64,000 nucleotides of DNA, from contig NZ_OZ032162.1 in assembly GCF_964026565.1 (NCBI RefSeq), positions 930,001 through 994,000 on the forward strand, read 5' to 3'. The first letter of the stretch is position 1. Each line of letters opens with the position of its first letter. Made by a program: the position numbers and the translations under genes. The stretch is from Rickettsia endosymbiont of Ceutorhynchus obstrictus. GTDB lineage: Bacteria > Pseudomonadota > Alphaproteobacteria > Rickettsiales > Rickettsiaceae. Below, in pieces: positions 1 to 8,823 of the stretch. The notes beneath the pieces are model-generated. The model made no database searches, was not told where the DNA came from, and saw only the letters and a program-made list of their open reading frames with translations.

Positions 1-230
1 GTCGTTATCCTATCGATGTCATGAAGTAATTTTGAAGTCAAGGCGGGAAATCATTATTTTTATTATTATTGTAATTATTTTTACTACTGTCTCTTTCTTG
101 CGGCAAAGTTAGGGAATTTAAATATTAGGGCTATATTTTATTATAAAAACTATAAAATAATAAATTTGCTATTTTTCGTTAGCAATTAAATATAGCTAGT
201 AATTATTAATTACTAACTACTAACTATATT

Positions 231-402
231 AATACTAATTATTATTTAACTTATAATTTTTTATTTTTAAAAGAAGAATTAGAAGAATTTTATTAAGAAA
301 TGTTTAATATTTAATTACTAAACATAATAAAGATATTATTTATATTAATAGTTAGTAATAAGTAATTTATGAATTATCTATATATTGATAGACCAACCGT
401 AT
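231..402. repeat. Imperfect direct repeat, copy A
   Basis: About 170 bases of very AT-rich sequence that recur, with scattered substitutions and small indels, at 1225-1391. Both copies begin AATACTAATTATTATT, contain AACTTATAATTTTTTATTTTT and end near a GTAT. Together they bracket the small gene at 575-994. Seen directly by comparison; function unknown. Confidence 0.75.
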
Positions 403-532
403 TACTTAAGTAAAAAAATAATTAGGTTACTACCCCGGGAAACAATAACGACGCTTATATAATATTTTATGCTAATTAAATTATTATTATTAAATAAAGC
501 TTAAACTAAACTTATATAGTGCTTATAAAAGA

Positions 533-573
533 AAAGTTAAGCTTATAAATTAGCTTAACTTTAGGCTTTTTTT
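533..573. terminator. Probable bidirectional intrinsic terminator
   Basis: A perfect 11-bp stem (AAAGTTAAGCT, 8-base loop, AGCTTAACTTT) is followed on the plus strand by GGCTTTTTTT. On the minus strand it is followed by TCTTTT. It lies just past the stop codon of the minus-strand gene at 575-994, so it most likely ends that transcript. Confidence 0.65.
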
Positions 574-574
574 A

Positions 575-994
575 TCAACGATAGCTATTTAAATAAAATA
601 CTTTATCATTGTAAACTTCGGTACTTTTTTTAGTTACTTGTTGAGCGTATCTTTCTAATTGCGTTTCGTAACAGTGAAACCAACCATCATTTAAATCTCT
701 ACATAAAGCGATCAAGTTTTTACCCTCATAACTAAAAGGAAGAAAACCTTGCTTCATAATTAATTCTTCTTTAAAAGTTTGGGTTTCATGTGGTTCATAA
801 TATATATTCCAAGCGGTCAAATCCTCATAAATTTTTTGGTATATATTATTAAAATGTTTATTTTTTCTGTAATATTCTATTATTAATTTAAAATTAAATT
901 CTACTTCGCCTTGAAAAAAAGCTCTAGTCAAATCATGTTTGTCAATATTATGAAGCTTATAAAAATTAGTACCGTCAATTTTAACGTTAAACAT
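575..994 (-). CDS. Hypothetical protein, 139 aa
   Basis: An open frame of 139 codons with an ATG start and a TGA stop that abuts a terminator hairpin. I recognise no domain. The protein is rich in Asn, Tyr, Phe and Lys, has no membrane segment or signal peptide, and contains a Trp-Phe-His-Cys patch in its last third. Only a weak AGG lies upstream of the start. It sits alone in AT-rich DNA between two copies of a direct repeat (231-402 and 1225-1391), so it may be cargo of a decayed mobile unit. The downstream terminator and compact length favour a real gene over a chance frame. Confidence 0.5.
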   Translation of the reverse strand: MFNVKIDGTNFYKLHNIDKHDLTRAFFQGEVEFNFKLIIEYYRKNKHFNNIYQKIYEDLTAWNIYYEPHETQTFKEELIMKQGFLPFSYEGKNLIALCRDLNDGWFHCYETQLERYAQQVTKKSTEVYNDKVFYLNSYR

Positions 995-1121
995 AAAAAA
1001 CCTATTATTAATTGTTAAGTTTATAGTTAGTAATTATTAATATATAAAACGTTATTAGTTAATTAACGCTTTAGACCACCATTACCGTGGGAAATTTTGG
1101 AAGTACAGCGGATAAAATAAT

Positions 1122-1164
1122 AATTTTTATAATTTTTTTAATATTTACCAAAATTATAAAAATT
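1122..1164. repeat. 15-bp inverted repeat
   Basis: The arms AATTTTTATAATTTT (1122-1136) and AAAATTATAAAAATT (1150-1164) are perfect complements separated by 13 bases. They lie in a gene-free AT-rich stretch. They could be a hairpin or a remnant of an element end; no function can be assigned. Confidence 0.6.
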
Positions 1165-1224
1165 TTGTGACTTTTCAGCGGCAATAAGGGGAACATTGAA
1201 CAAAACAACGAAATAATAAAGAAT

Positions 1225-1391
1225 AATACTAATTATTATTAACTTATAATTTTTTATTTTTTGAAAGAAAATCAGAAGAGCTTTATTAAGAAATATTTAA
1301 TATTTAATTATTAAATATAATAAAAGTATTATTTATATTAATAGTTAATAATAAGTAAGTAGTTATTTATATATTTATAGATTAATTGTAT
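1225..1391. repeat. Imperfect direct repeat, copy B
   Basis: Second copy of the repeat at 231-402, same orientation, about 1 kb away. The rest of the 995-1516 interval is AT-rich and shows no gene. Confidence 0.75.
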
Positions 1392-1516
1392 GAGCAGGAA
1401 GAAATTATAGTAATTATAATATTTATTTTCCCGGTTATTCGTTGCCCGGAACATATAAGGAGCATATGAAACTAAAAGCCTAATCAAATCCTTATAGTTA
1501 TTAGGGTTCTAAGTGT

Positions 1517-1547
1517 TTAGCCCTCTGATGGGACAGCAGAGGGCTAA
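1517..1547. terminator. GC-rich hairpin, terminator-like
   Basis: A perfect 11-bp stem, TTAGCCCTCTG / CAGAGGGCTAA, with a 9-base loop. There is no clear T-run on either side, so it may be an attenuated terminator or a structural element. It lies on the 3' side of the group II intron, reading on the minus strand. Confidence 0.5.
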
Positions 1548-1673
1548 GGATAATTTAACAAATTAAGGCAAATATTGTTGTTTTTTAGCCACTTTTTGCT
1601 GTTTTTTCTTATTTTTTTGCCGGATCTGAGACTTAAATCTACGGTAGGGGGTAGTTTGGCTTTAGGAAGGGGG

Positions 1674-2288
1674 ATCGAGTCACCCCTGTATTGACCAGAG
1701 GTGCTCACAGAACCGTACGTGAGACTCTCGCCTCATACGGCTCTTTGTGGATTTGAGGCAATGTTGTACCTCTTTGACATAATATTAATTAATCCTTCTT
1801 TAATTAGCTTAGTTGTTAATTTTTTTTTTATGTCGCTCCACATGCAGCCCTTCGCTCCACTCCCATTACAGAAGCTTCTTCACTACTACAACTGCATCTG
1901 CCTCAATAGCTGGAAAGTGCTATTGATTCCCAAGTTCCATATCTGACCCTAATTTATGTTCGTACTGCCTCCTGTGCCGCTCGCCGATAGCTCAACTATT
2001 GTATGACAGTTAGCTAACTTATCCCTTCAGCCCCCAAAAGCCAAAGGTTTTGACAGAGAACTTAACCCTCTTTCGACACTTAATTACAGCAATTCACTTT
2101 CGTTTACCTACATAAATCTCACATGACCCTTGCGGGCCTTTTCCTTAACGCTCACTACCATATTCCTTAGAATACAGCAGCTTAAGGTTGTTTGGAATCT
2201 GCTCATACCAGCTCGATTCCGGTGGACCTTCCACCATGTCAAATACAGCATTGCATCCTCTTCTTCTGATTCTGCATTCTTGGCACAC
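1674..2288 (-). ncRNA. ORF-less group II intron (about 615 nt)
   Basis: Read on the minus strand, the element begins GTGTGCC, which fits the group II 5' consensus GUGYG. It carries a 34-nt domain V hairpin (1710-1743) with the catalytic AGC triad. Domain VI follows (about 1676-1707): an 8-bp stem plus a GAG/CTC stem with a bulged adenosine 6-7 nt before the 3' end, which closes ...CGAT. Upstream lies about 500 nt of the structured sequence expected of domains I-III. Where the reverse transcriptase/maturase ORF normally sits (domain IV) only about 100 nt of AT-rich sequence remain. The exact ends are inferred from consensus. It lies between the yoeB-like gene and downstream non-coding DNA, so splicing may be neutral. 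Mobility or splicing would need a maturase supplied in trans. Confidence 0.8.
1710..1743 (-). other. Group II intron domain V
   Basis: A 34-nt hairpin reading GAGCCGTAT...ACGTACGGTTC on the minus strand, the most conserved part of group II introns. It has the AGC triad, a GNRA-type GAGA tetraloop and a 2-nt bulge in the usual place. This is the decisive evidence for the intron call. Confidence 0.88.
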
Positions 2289-2366
2289 TTGGGGGGAGTT
2301 TGAAAAAATTTTTGCGGAGGGAATTAATCGGTTAATAAAAAAAAATTTTCAGTTTTTTATAAAATT

Positions 2367-2627
2367 TTAATAATGTCCTTTGCAGCTTTCTATTTCTATA
2401 ATTTGAGTTTTTTTATTAAAAGAATATACTAATCTATGCTCATTATCTATTCTTCGAGACCAAAAGCCGCTTAAGTTATATTTTAAAGGCTCCGGTTTTC
2501 CTTTTCCAGTGCAAGGAGTTAGAATAATATTATCTATCAAAAGCTGGATTCGTTTAATTATTTGAGGGTTATTACGTTTCCAAAACTCTAACTGCTCTAA
2601 AGCTTCATCAGACCAAATGACTTTCAA
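2367..2627 (-). CDS. yoeB: YoeB/Txe-family mRNA interferase toxin
   Basis: 86 aa, matching the compact RelE-fold YoeB family in length and pattern. YoeB toxins cleave mRNA in the ribosomal A site. Candidate active-site residues are at the expected places: Glu46, Arg59, Arg65 and the C-terminal Gly-His-Tyr (His85, Tyr86). The conserved core Glu-His-Arg-Leu-Val-Tyr is present at 63-68. The start overlaps the upstream antitoxin-like gene by 20 bp, so the two are translationally coupled. The partner is not the usual YefM but a Panacea/DUF4065 protein. The frame is intact, so the toxin is probably active unless neutralised. Confidence 0.85.
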   Translation of the reverse strand: MKVIWSDEALEQLEFWKRNNPQIIKRIQLLIDNIILTPCTGKGKPEPLKYNLSGFWSRRIDNEHRLVYSFNKKTQIIEIESCKGHY

Positions 2628-3249
2628 TTTTTTTACCTTCTTTTTTCTGTTTAGCTTTTAAGAGCTGCTCTGTAATATCTTCGGCAGGTACACCACTATC
2701 ATAATTCATCCACCATTGATCTTCAGCGTTTTCTATTTCTTCTATATCTTTTGGAAGCAGTAATAAAAAATTATCTTTGGTATAAGTATCAGTAAAAAAC
2801 TTTTGAAAAAATTTATGCATTTCTTGCTTAGTAATTGTTGTGTCTTTTCTTTCTATTGCTTCTTGCCAAATAGAATGCATATGAGTTAAGTCACTTAAAC
2901 GATGTGCTGAAATTTCACCATATATGGAATATATTTTATAAATGAAGTGTTTTTGTTGCTCAGTATAAATATCAAAGTCCATTTCACCAGGAGCTGGAAT
3001 TGGTACTCTTTTTAGGTTGCCAAACGGTATACGTAATTTTGGTGCTACCGGTCCGAATTCCCAAGCTTCAATCTCTTCATTAAAAAGCGGTTTATCAAAT
3101 AAAGCAAGGTGAATGCCTTGAGCAAAATAGATTAATTTTTGCAACTTTAATTGAGTTATAATATCTCCGGCTTCTCTATCTATTAAAACCAGAAAATAAT
3201 TAGCTACATCGAAACAACTTAATATTGAATCTTTTTGATTTGTATCCAT
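2608..3249 (-). CDS. Panacea (SocA/DUF4065) antitoxin-like protein
   Basis: The DUF4065/Panacea domain is recognisable from the motif Lys-Leu-Gln-Lys-Leu-Ile-Tyr-Phe-Ala-Gln-Gly and the following Glu-Ala-Trp-x-Phe-Gly-Pro-Val. Proteins of this family neutralise many unrelated toxins. A charged C-terminal extension of about 60 residues (Trp-Trp, then Lys/Glu-rich) follows the domain and is a candidate toxin-binding tail. The frame is open to 3294, but ATG 3249 is preferred because the family domain starts soon after it. An AGGAGG lies 17 bases upstream, farther than ideal, so the start is uncertain. It overlaps the YoeB-like toxin gene and precedes it, the normal antitoxin-first order. Confidence 0.78.
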   Translation of the reverse strand: MDTNQKDSILSCFDVANYFLVLIDREAGDIITQLKLQKLIYFAQGIHLALFDKPLFNEEIEAWEFGPVAPKLRIPFGNLKRVPIPAPGEMDFDIYTEQQKHFIYKIYSIYGEISAHRLSDLTHMHSIWQEAIERKDTTITKQEMHKFFQKFFTDTYTKDNFLLLLPKDIEEIENAEDQWWMNYDSGVPAEDITEQLLKAKQKKEGKKIESHLV

Positions 3250-3388
3250 AATTATTCTTAATTCTACCTCCTGGTTATATTTTATTTTAATCATAATTTT
3301 ACGACTTATAACACAAATAAATTATTATCAATAGAGTAATTTGAAATAATTAAAAAATAATTGTGTTAGTATTAAAGATTATTTGGAG

Positions 3389-3417
3389 TTGTAAAAAGGC
3401 TCAAAAACCTCTATAAT
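3389..3417 (+). promoter_or_regulatory. Sigma70-type promoter for the phage head operon
   Basis: TTGTAA, 17-base spacer, TATAAT, ending 21 bases before the GTG start of the terminase small-subunit gene. The close match and ideal spacing make this the likely promoter of the phage head gene block. Confidence 0.6.
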
Positions 3418-3438
3418 ACAGGGATTGGAGGTATTTTT

Positions 3439-3969
3439 GTGATTAAAAATTATAGCTCAAAAAATTACAAATTATTTGATAAATATTTAAATAAAATATC
3501 GGCTAGCACGATTGATAAATTCGGCTCCCGGGATAATATTGTTATTTTTCTGCAAGAGCTATGCGAAATAGGCAATATCGGTCTTGCTGCTAAGAAGGTA
3601 ATAGTCGGGTCTCCTATACATTTACACAAACTAATTCATGATGACAAATATTTAACTAAATGCGTCAGTCTTGCGCTTAGATACGCATCCGAAAGAGCTG
3701 AAGCCGTACTCTATGATCGGGCTATTAACGGCTATGAGGAATTAACTTATAACGAACAAGGTGAATGCATAGCACGTAAGAAAAAATATTGTTCTAGGAG
3801 TTTGCTGGAGTATTTAAAGGCTAATTCACCGAAATATCAAACTAATATCAAAAACGTTAGCGAAATTAAAAAACCGGATAATATGCAGATAAATTCAAAT
3901 GACATGGATATTTTTGAGATAGAAGCTTATAGAGCAGAAGCAGAAAATGAAGAAGAAGCAAATAACTAG
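3439..3969 (+). CDS. Phage terminase small subunit (probable)
   Basis: 176 aa, GTG start with GGAGG 8 bases upstream. The position directly before the terminase ATPase gene and the 23-bp overlap with it fit a small terminase subunit, which binds packaging sites on phage DNA. A helical N-terminal half contains a possible helix-turn-helix (about residues 45-70), and the C-terminus is acidic, ending Glu-Glu-Glu-Ala-Asn-Asn. The sequence is too divergent for a family name from inspection. The call rests mainly on context and size. Confidence 0.65.
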   Translation: MIKNYSSKNYKLFDKYLNKISASTIDKFGSRDNIVIFLQELCEIGNIGLAAKKVIVGSPIHLHKLIHDDKYLTKCVSLALRYASERAEAVLYDRAINGYEELTYNEQGECIARKKKYCSRSLLEYLKANSPKYQTNIKNVSEIKKPDNMQINSNDMDIFEIEAYRAEAENEEEANN

Positions 3970-5225
3970 TAATAACAAAACAAGTAAACAAAAAACTATA
4001 AAATTCCCTGTTAATTGGTCACCTTATCCGTTTCAATTACCTTTGTGGCGTTATCTGTATAATGGCGGCAAGATAGCAATAGCGGTATGGCATAGAAGAT
4101 CAGGTAAAGACATAATGGGTATTAACTGGATTACGGCAGCCGCACTACGTGAAGTTGGGCTGTACTGGTATGTATATCCAACCTATGAACAAGCTAAAAA
4201 GGCGATATGGCAGGGTATGACTTTAGAGGGGCGCCCTTATATGTCTTTTATACCGCAATCGGCTATAGATAAAGTTTTAAAATCCGAACAAATAATACTA
4301 TTTAAAAACGGCTCGATAATTCAGTTTGTCGGTAGCGATAGACATACAAAGCTTAGAGGTGTCGGAATTAAAGGAGCGATAATATCCGAGTACTCTTATC
4401 ATGATCCGGTGGCGATGACTTCGCTAATAGAGCCGATGGTAGCTCGAAGTAATGCCTGGGTACTTTACTTATATACGCCTGCTATTAATCCACAATAACC
4501 TTAAGTCGTTAAGTATGAACATGGCTGAAAGGCGTAGAGAGCTTTATTGCGATTTTGAGGCTTATAAGTATAAAAAAGCCGATGAGGGCGGCACGTTTGT
4601 AGAGCAGCTGCGTATTGTGGAAAGCGAGGGGCGTATTACGCACATACCTTATGACCCTGCATATAGAGTAAATACCTATTGGGATATCGGTATAGTTGAT
4701 TACACGGCTATTTGGTTTGTGCAGGAAAAGAAAGAAAGTATAGATATTATAGATTTCTATATTAACAGGGGTAAAAATTTAGAGTTTTATTTAAATCATT
4801 TAAGGTTTAGACCTTATAACTACGGACGAAATATATTGCCGCATGATATGGCTAGGCGTCAGATGCCGACTTTAGATACGAGGCTACAACAAGCAAACGA
4901 GATAGCCGAGAAGCTTTGCTTTGCTCCTTTTGAGTTAGGAAGAAAGTACTTACGTGAAGAAATGATAAACAAAGCTCGTAATTTACTGATGCAAAGTTAT
5001 TTACGAATAGACGAGCGAAAATGCCGTGATGGTATAAACGGACTTTATGAGTTTGACGCAAATAAACGCACTGCTCATTCAAGCTCGACAAGATGCACGG
5101 ATATAACGGAAAGTTTTTGTTATCTGGCAATGGATGCTAAAACCGGCACGCAGCAGGAAAGCATAAGTCACAATTATTTACGTTATAATAAAGTGATTAA
5201 CGATTATAACCCTTTAGAAATATGA
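3947..5225 (+). pseudogene. Phage terminase large subunit, frameshifted
   Basis: Large terminase is the ATP-driven DNA-packaging motor and nuclease. The N-terminal ATPase frame (3947-4498) has a Walker A variant Val-Trp-His-Arg-Arg-Ser-Gly-Lys-Asp (residues 47-55) and a Walker B ending in Glu148. It stops at 4498 just after the motif Tyr-Thr-Pro. The nuclease half continues in another frame (about 4515-5225) with Asp-Ile-Gly at the start of the RNase H-like fold. The joined product would be about 420 aa, shorter than typical terminases (about 450-500). I infer a small deletion plus frameshift around 4480-4520 that separates motor from nuclease. The two halves might be made separately but packaging activity is unlikely. 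Confidence 0.8.
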
Positions 5226-5256
5226 TAAAGATAAGTAAGAAATTAAGAGTTTAAAT

Positions 5257-6813
5257 ATGGGAGGAATATTTAAAAAGCCGTTTAAGGCAATTACCGGAGC
5301 GATAAGTAAATACGTACCGGGCGGCAAGTACTTAACCGGTAGAGAAACCGAGAGGCAAAAATTCCATTATAACAATGCCTTAAATGAATATAACAGCTAT
5401 GCCTCGGAAGCACAAACGGCTATTGATAATTTAAGCAACCAATTATACGAATCGGCACAGAGATTGCAAAGTATCGAGCAACAAAAATATCAGCATGGAC
5501 AAAGTAGCGGGCATTTACACCGGCAGGCGGAGCAATATCAACGAGGCTTACAAAATCTAGAGCAGCAAAAAACAAGTTTAGGATCGGAAGCAAACGAATT
5601 GCAGGCAGCCTTTGAAGCTTTTAAAAGTAAAGCTCCGTCGCTTGCCGGTAAAATAAGCGAAATGCAGAAGCTGCCGGGTAATTTCCAATCAATGTTCGAG
5701 TCGGTTTTACAGCAAAAGGATAGGCTTAGAGGTTTAACCGAAGAAGAAGCCGGCGGCGAGATAAATAAATATCACGCTAGCGTGGATAATTTAAAGAAGC
5801 AGCGAGAGCAAGCAGAGAATAACATAAGGCAGCAGATGGACGCCATAACCAAAGAGCATACGGGGCTTGAGAGTGAAAAAGCTAATTTAGAAAATAGGTT
5901 GTCCTCCTATAGCTCGCAACAAAATAGGCTATTACAAGATACCGGCAATTTTAATAATGCTCGCAGTACACTAGAGAATGTTATCCGCAATTATCAGAAT
6001 GAACAACAAAGATTAGAAAATGAATATAACAGCCATAAATCACAGACTGAAAACCTAAATAGTCAGTTAGATAATTACAGCAATAGCGCCCAAGCACATT
6101 TAGATAATTTGGGAAATGCGGTAGGTTTTCGGGCAAATAAACTTAAAAAAGCTAACAGGCTAACGGGTTTGACGCAAGGAGCAGCACTTGCAGCTTTAAC
6201 ATTCGGTGCAGGTATGTATCTTGCTCCTGCCGCTGCCGCGGGTAGTGCGACCGGAGCAGCAGCAACAACCGGAGCTACGGCAGGTGCAGCTGCTACATCC
6301 GGGTCTTTCGGTGCTTCTATGCTTGGGTCACTCGGAACGGGGTTACAATATGCCGCACCTTTACTCGGTATCGGTCATTATATGAATATGATGAATAAAG
6401 GCAAAAGTCTTGGAGGACTTGAGAGAGCAACGTTTGAGAGAGGAGCAAGAGGATACGGTAATACGCCTTTCTCACGGCAGCAGGATTTATTCGGTAACAA
6501 AACCGCAATTCCGGAGCTTGGCGGCTTAAAACAATCGCTATCGCATTTTAATATGCCGACAATACCGAAATTACAGGATTTGCCGCAGCTTGGGGAGTCG
6601 TTAGGTAAAATTGCCTCGCTCGGAGATATTGAGTCTTTAAGTTTAGGGCTACCGCAAATGACTTCGGCAGACGGCAAAAAATACAGCTCGGAAGTATTAT
6701 ATGATATGAATTTTTTGAAGAAACTTAAAAAAGTATCGAGAAGTTTAGGAACACCTTATTTAAGAGCAAATACAAATTATCCCTATTCCCAAAGAGTAAA
6801 TAGTTATGCGTGA
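5257..6813 (+). CDS. Phage coiled-coil virion protein (putative)
   Basis: 518 aa with no family I recognise. Residues about 30-290 are Gln/Glu/Asn-rich heptad sequence predicted to form long coiled coils. Residues about 306-377 are a Gly/Ala-rich hydrophobic stretch that could cross or insert into a membrane. The rest is Leu/Pro-rich. A long coiled coil plus a glycine/alanine membrane-active segment, encoded between terminase and portal, suggests an internal virion or DNA-ejection protein; this is inference. It starts 31 bp after the terminase and overlaps the portal start by 8 bp, so it belongs to the head operon. The frame is intact. Confidence 0.6.
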   Translation: MGGIFKKPFKAITGAISKYVPGGKYLTGRETERQKFHYNNALNEYNSYASEAQTAIDNLSNQLYESAQRLQSIEQQKYQHGQSSGHLHRQAEQYQRGLQNLEQQKTSLGSEANELQAAFEAFKSKAPSLAGKISEMQKLPGNFQSMFESVLQQKDRLRGLTEEEAGGEINKYHASVDNLKKQREQAENNIRQQMDAITKEHTGLESEKANLENRLSSYSSQQNRLLQDTGNFNNARSTLENVIRNYQNEQQRLENEYNSHKSQTENLNSQLDNYSNSAQAHLDNLGNAVGFRANKLKKANRLTGLTQGAALAALTFGAGMYLAPAAAAGSATGAAATTGATAGAAATSGSFGASMLGSLGTGLQYAAPLLGIGHYMNMMNKGKSLGGLERATFERGARGYGNTPFSRQQDLFGNKTAIPELGGLKQSLSHFNMPTIPKLQDLPQLGESLGKIASLGDIESLSLGLPQMTSADGKKYSSEVLYDMNFLKKLKKVSRSLGTPYLRANTNYPYSQRVNSYA

Positions 6814-8000
6814 TGAATTAAGTAATAAAATAGAATATTTTGAGACGCTAAAGACCAAACGAGAGAAATGGAACGCCGTGTGGGACGAATTAAAAAAATA
6901 TGTCTGTCCGCAAACCACCGGCAATAAGGAAATATTTGATTCAACCTCTATTTGGTCAAGGGAGCAATTAGCTTCAGGCTTGCAAAGTTTAATGGTTAAT
7001 CGAGCTATTAAATGGTTTAATATTAATTTGTTAGAGCAAGAAGGTAGCGAGGATGAACAACCATTAAACGAGCTACCGGAAGTTAAATTATGGTTGGAGA
7101 CGATAGAAAACACTATCTTAAATATTTTTAATAATCCGGGATCGAATTTTTATAATCAAATACACGAGTTTTTTTTAAATCTTGCTGCATTTGGCACTAG
7201 TATATTTTATGTCGAAGAAGAGCCGGATTTGCGGTCAGGGCTGTTTTTTCGCAATATTAGTCTAAAAGAATGTTATTTTGAAGAAGATAAATACGGCTTT
7301 GTTAATTCGATGTATCGACTTTTTACGGTGAACGTCAAGACGGCGGCAAACAAATGGTCTGACTTTGCGCCGTTTAAAGAGAAGCTACTAAAAGACCCCG
7401 ATGAACAAATAGAGATATTACATATCGTAGCTCCTGCCAATGAAAAGAGCAAAACTAATCGTAAAACCAATCAGCACGGCTATAGCTCGGAATATATTTA
7501 TTTAGCTGAGCAAAAAATTATCTCCGAGTCCGGTTATTCCTACTTTCCGTTTTTCGTCACCAGGTGGATTAAGGAGGAAGGTGAAGTATACGGCTATGCG
7601 CCTGCTCATCACGTTTTACCGGATATTAAGCTGTTAAATTCCTTTAGAAAAACCGGCATACAAGTTGTACAAAAACAGGAGCAACCTTCTTGGTTAATAC
7701 CGAAGGACGGCTATCACTTGCCGCTTCGTGATACGCCGGGAGCAAGTAATTTTTTTCGCAACGGCACGCTTGACAAGATAAGCCCACTAAATAGGGTGGA
7801 AAATCCTATGTGTACGGAGCTGCAACAAGATAAATGCCGAGATGCGATATTTAAGGCTTCTTATATTGATATATTTCGCATGCAGAAGGAAAATAAGGAA
7901 ATGACGGCGACGGAAGTACAAATAAGGAATGAGGAGCAAATGCGGATGATGTCGCCGATGGTCGGCAGAATTGAAACGGAGTTTTTAAATCCGCTAATTA

Positions 8001-8689
8001 GAGCCTATCAGTAAATAAAAATTAAAGAATAAATAGTAGAAAAATAGAAGAAGAAATGTTATACAAGGTAGCAAAAAAGCAAAAGAATTATGAGCTATCC
8101 AAGTGAATTAGGGGATGAAGAGTGGGAAATAATAAAAGAATATTTTGCCTATAAGAAGAAAGGAAGGAAAATAAAAATAGATAGAAGATCAATAGTAAAT
8201 GCAATATTTTATCAGAGCCGTACAGGGTGTCAGTGGCGATATTTACCAAAAGAATATCCAAATTATAAAATAGTTAATGAATATTATAATAAATGGAATC
8301 GTAGAGGATTATGGCAAAAGATAAATGAAGAACTGGTTTCAAGATGCCGAGAATCAATGGGGAAAAAAAGCAAATCCGAGAATTGGAATAATTGATTCGC
8401 AATCAATTAAGAATACGCAAAGAAGTGAAGTAAAAGGGTATGATGCCGGTAAAAAGATAAAAGGAATAAAGCGTCATAGTTATCTATAGTAAAGAGAAAA
8501 TCAGAAAAATTTGAAATCTTACCGATTAGATGGATAGTAGAGCGTACTTTTGGTTGGTTAAATAATTTCAGAAGGTTAAGTAAACATTACGAACATACTG
8601 TCAAATCTGCTACTAATCAGATTTATATTGCTATGATTCGGTTAATGCTTAATAAACTGATTTGTTAACACTTATTTACTGATAGCCTC
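8001..8689 (+). mobile_element. IS5-family element (internally deleted)
   Basis: 689 bp with 17-bp terminal inverted repeats, GAGCCTATCAGTAAATA on the left and its near-complement on the right (one mismatch), flanked by a TTA duplication at 7998-8000 and 8690-8692. It carries an IS5-type transposase with an internal deletion. It is related to the longer copy at 12432-13306. It cannot move without a transposase made elsewhere. Confidence 0.85.
8090..8668 (+). pseudogene. IS5-family transposase, deleted and frameshifted
   Basis: OrfA begins Met-Ser-Tyr-Pro-Ser-Glu-Leu and has the DUF4096-like motif Cys-Gln-Trp-Arg-Tyr-Leu-Pro typical of IS5-family transposases. After a run of seven A's (8363-8369) the homology continues in the +1 frame with Gly-Ile-Ile-Asp-Ser-Gln-Ser, which holds the first catalytic Asp. 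A deletion then joins this to the C-terminal part, Trp-Ile-Val-Glu-Arg-Thr-Phe-Gly-Trp, ending at 8668. The A7 shift is shared with the other copy, so it is probably part of normal expression. The deletion is the true lesion. Confidence 0.8.
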
Positions 8690-8823
8690 TTAGACCCGAC
8701 AAAGAAGTAATGCAAATCAGACAGCAACGGAAAATGGCTCAGGTACAGCAAATGCAAGCTCAGCAATCGCAATTACCGATACAATAAAAAATAGATTGAT
8801 TTAATTTAAAATATAAGTAGATT

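Larger units (their letters stand above)
6806..8787 (+). pseudogene. Podovirus head-to-tail connector (portal), split by IS
   Basis: The first 399 codons match the bacteriophage head-to-tail connecting protein family (podovirus portal). The N-terminus has Trp-x-x-Val-Trp-Asp-Glu-Leu, followed by Ser-Gly-Leu-Gln-Ser-Leu-Met, and the C-terminus is Gln/Met-rich. Portals form the dodecameric ring through which DNA is packaged. An IS5-type element occupies 8001-8689, flanked by TTA on both sides. Removing the element and one TTA joins ...Pro-Leu-Ile-Arg to Pro-Asp-Lys-Glu-Val-Met-Gln in frame and gives a 429-aa protein ending at 8787. The present gene gives a truncated 402-aa product with three codons from the IS. 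Confidence 0.85.

Noticed and set aside
1701..2370. Two plus-strand reading frames (81 and 60 codons)
   Set aside because: They are antisense to the group II intron (domain V and domain I sequence) and have no coding signs.
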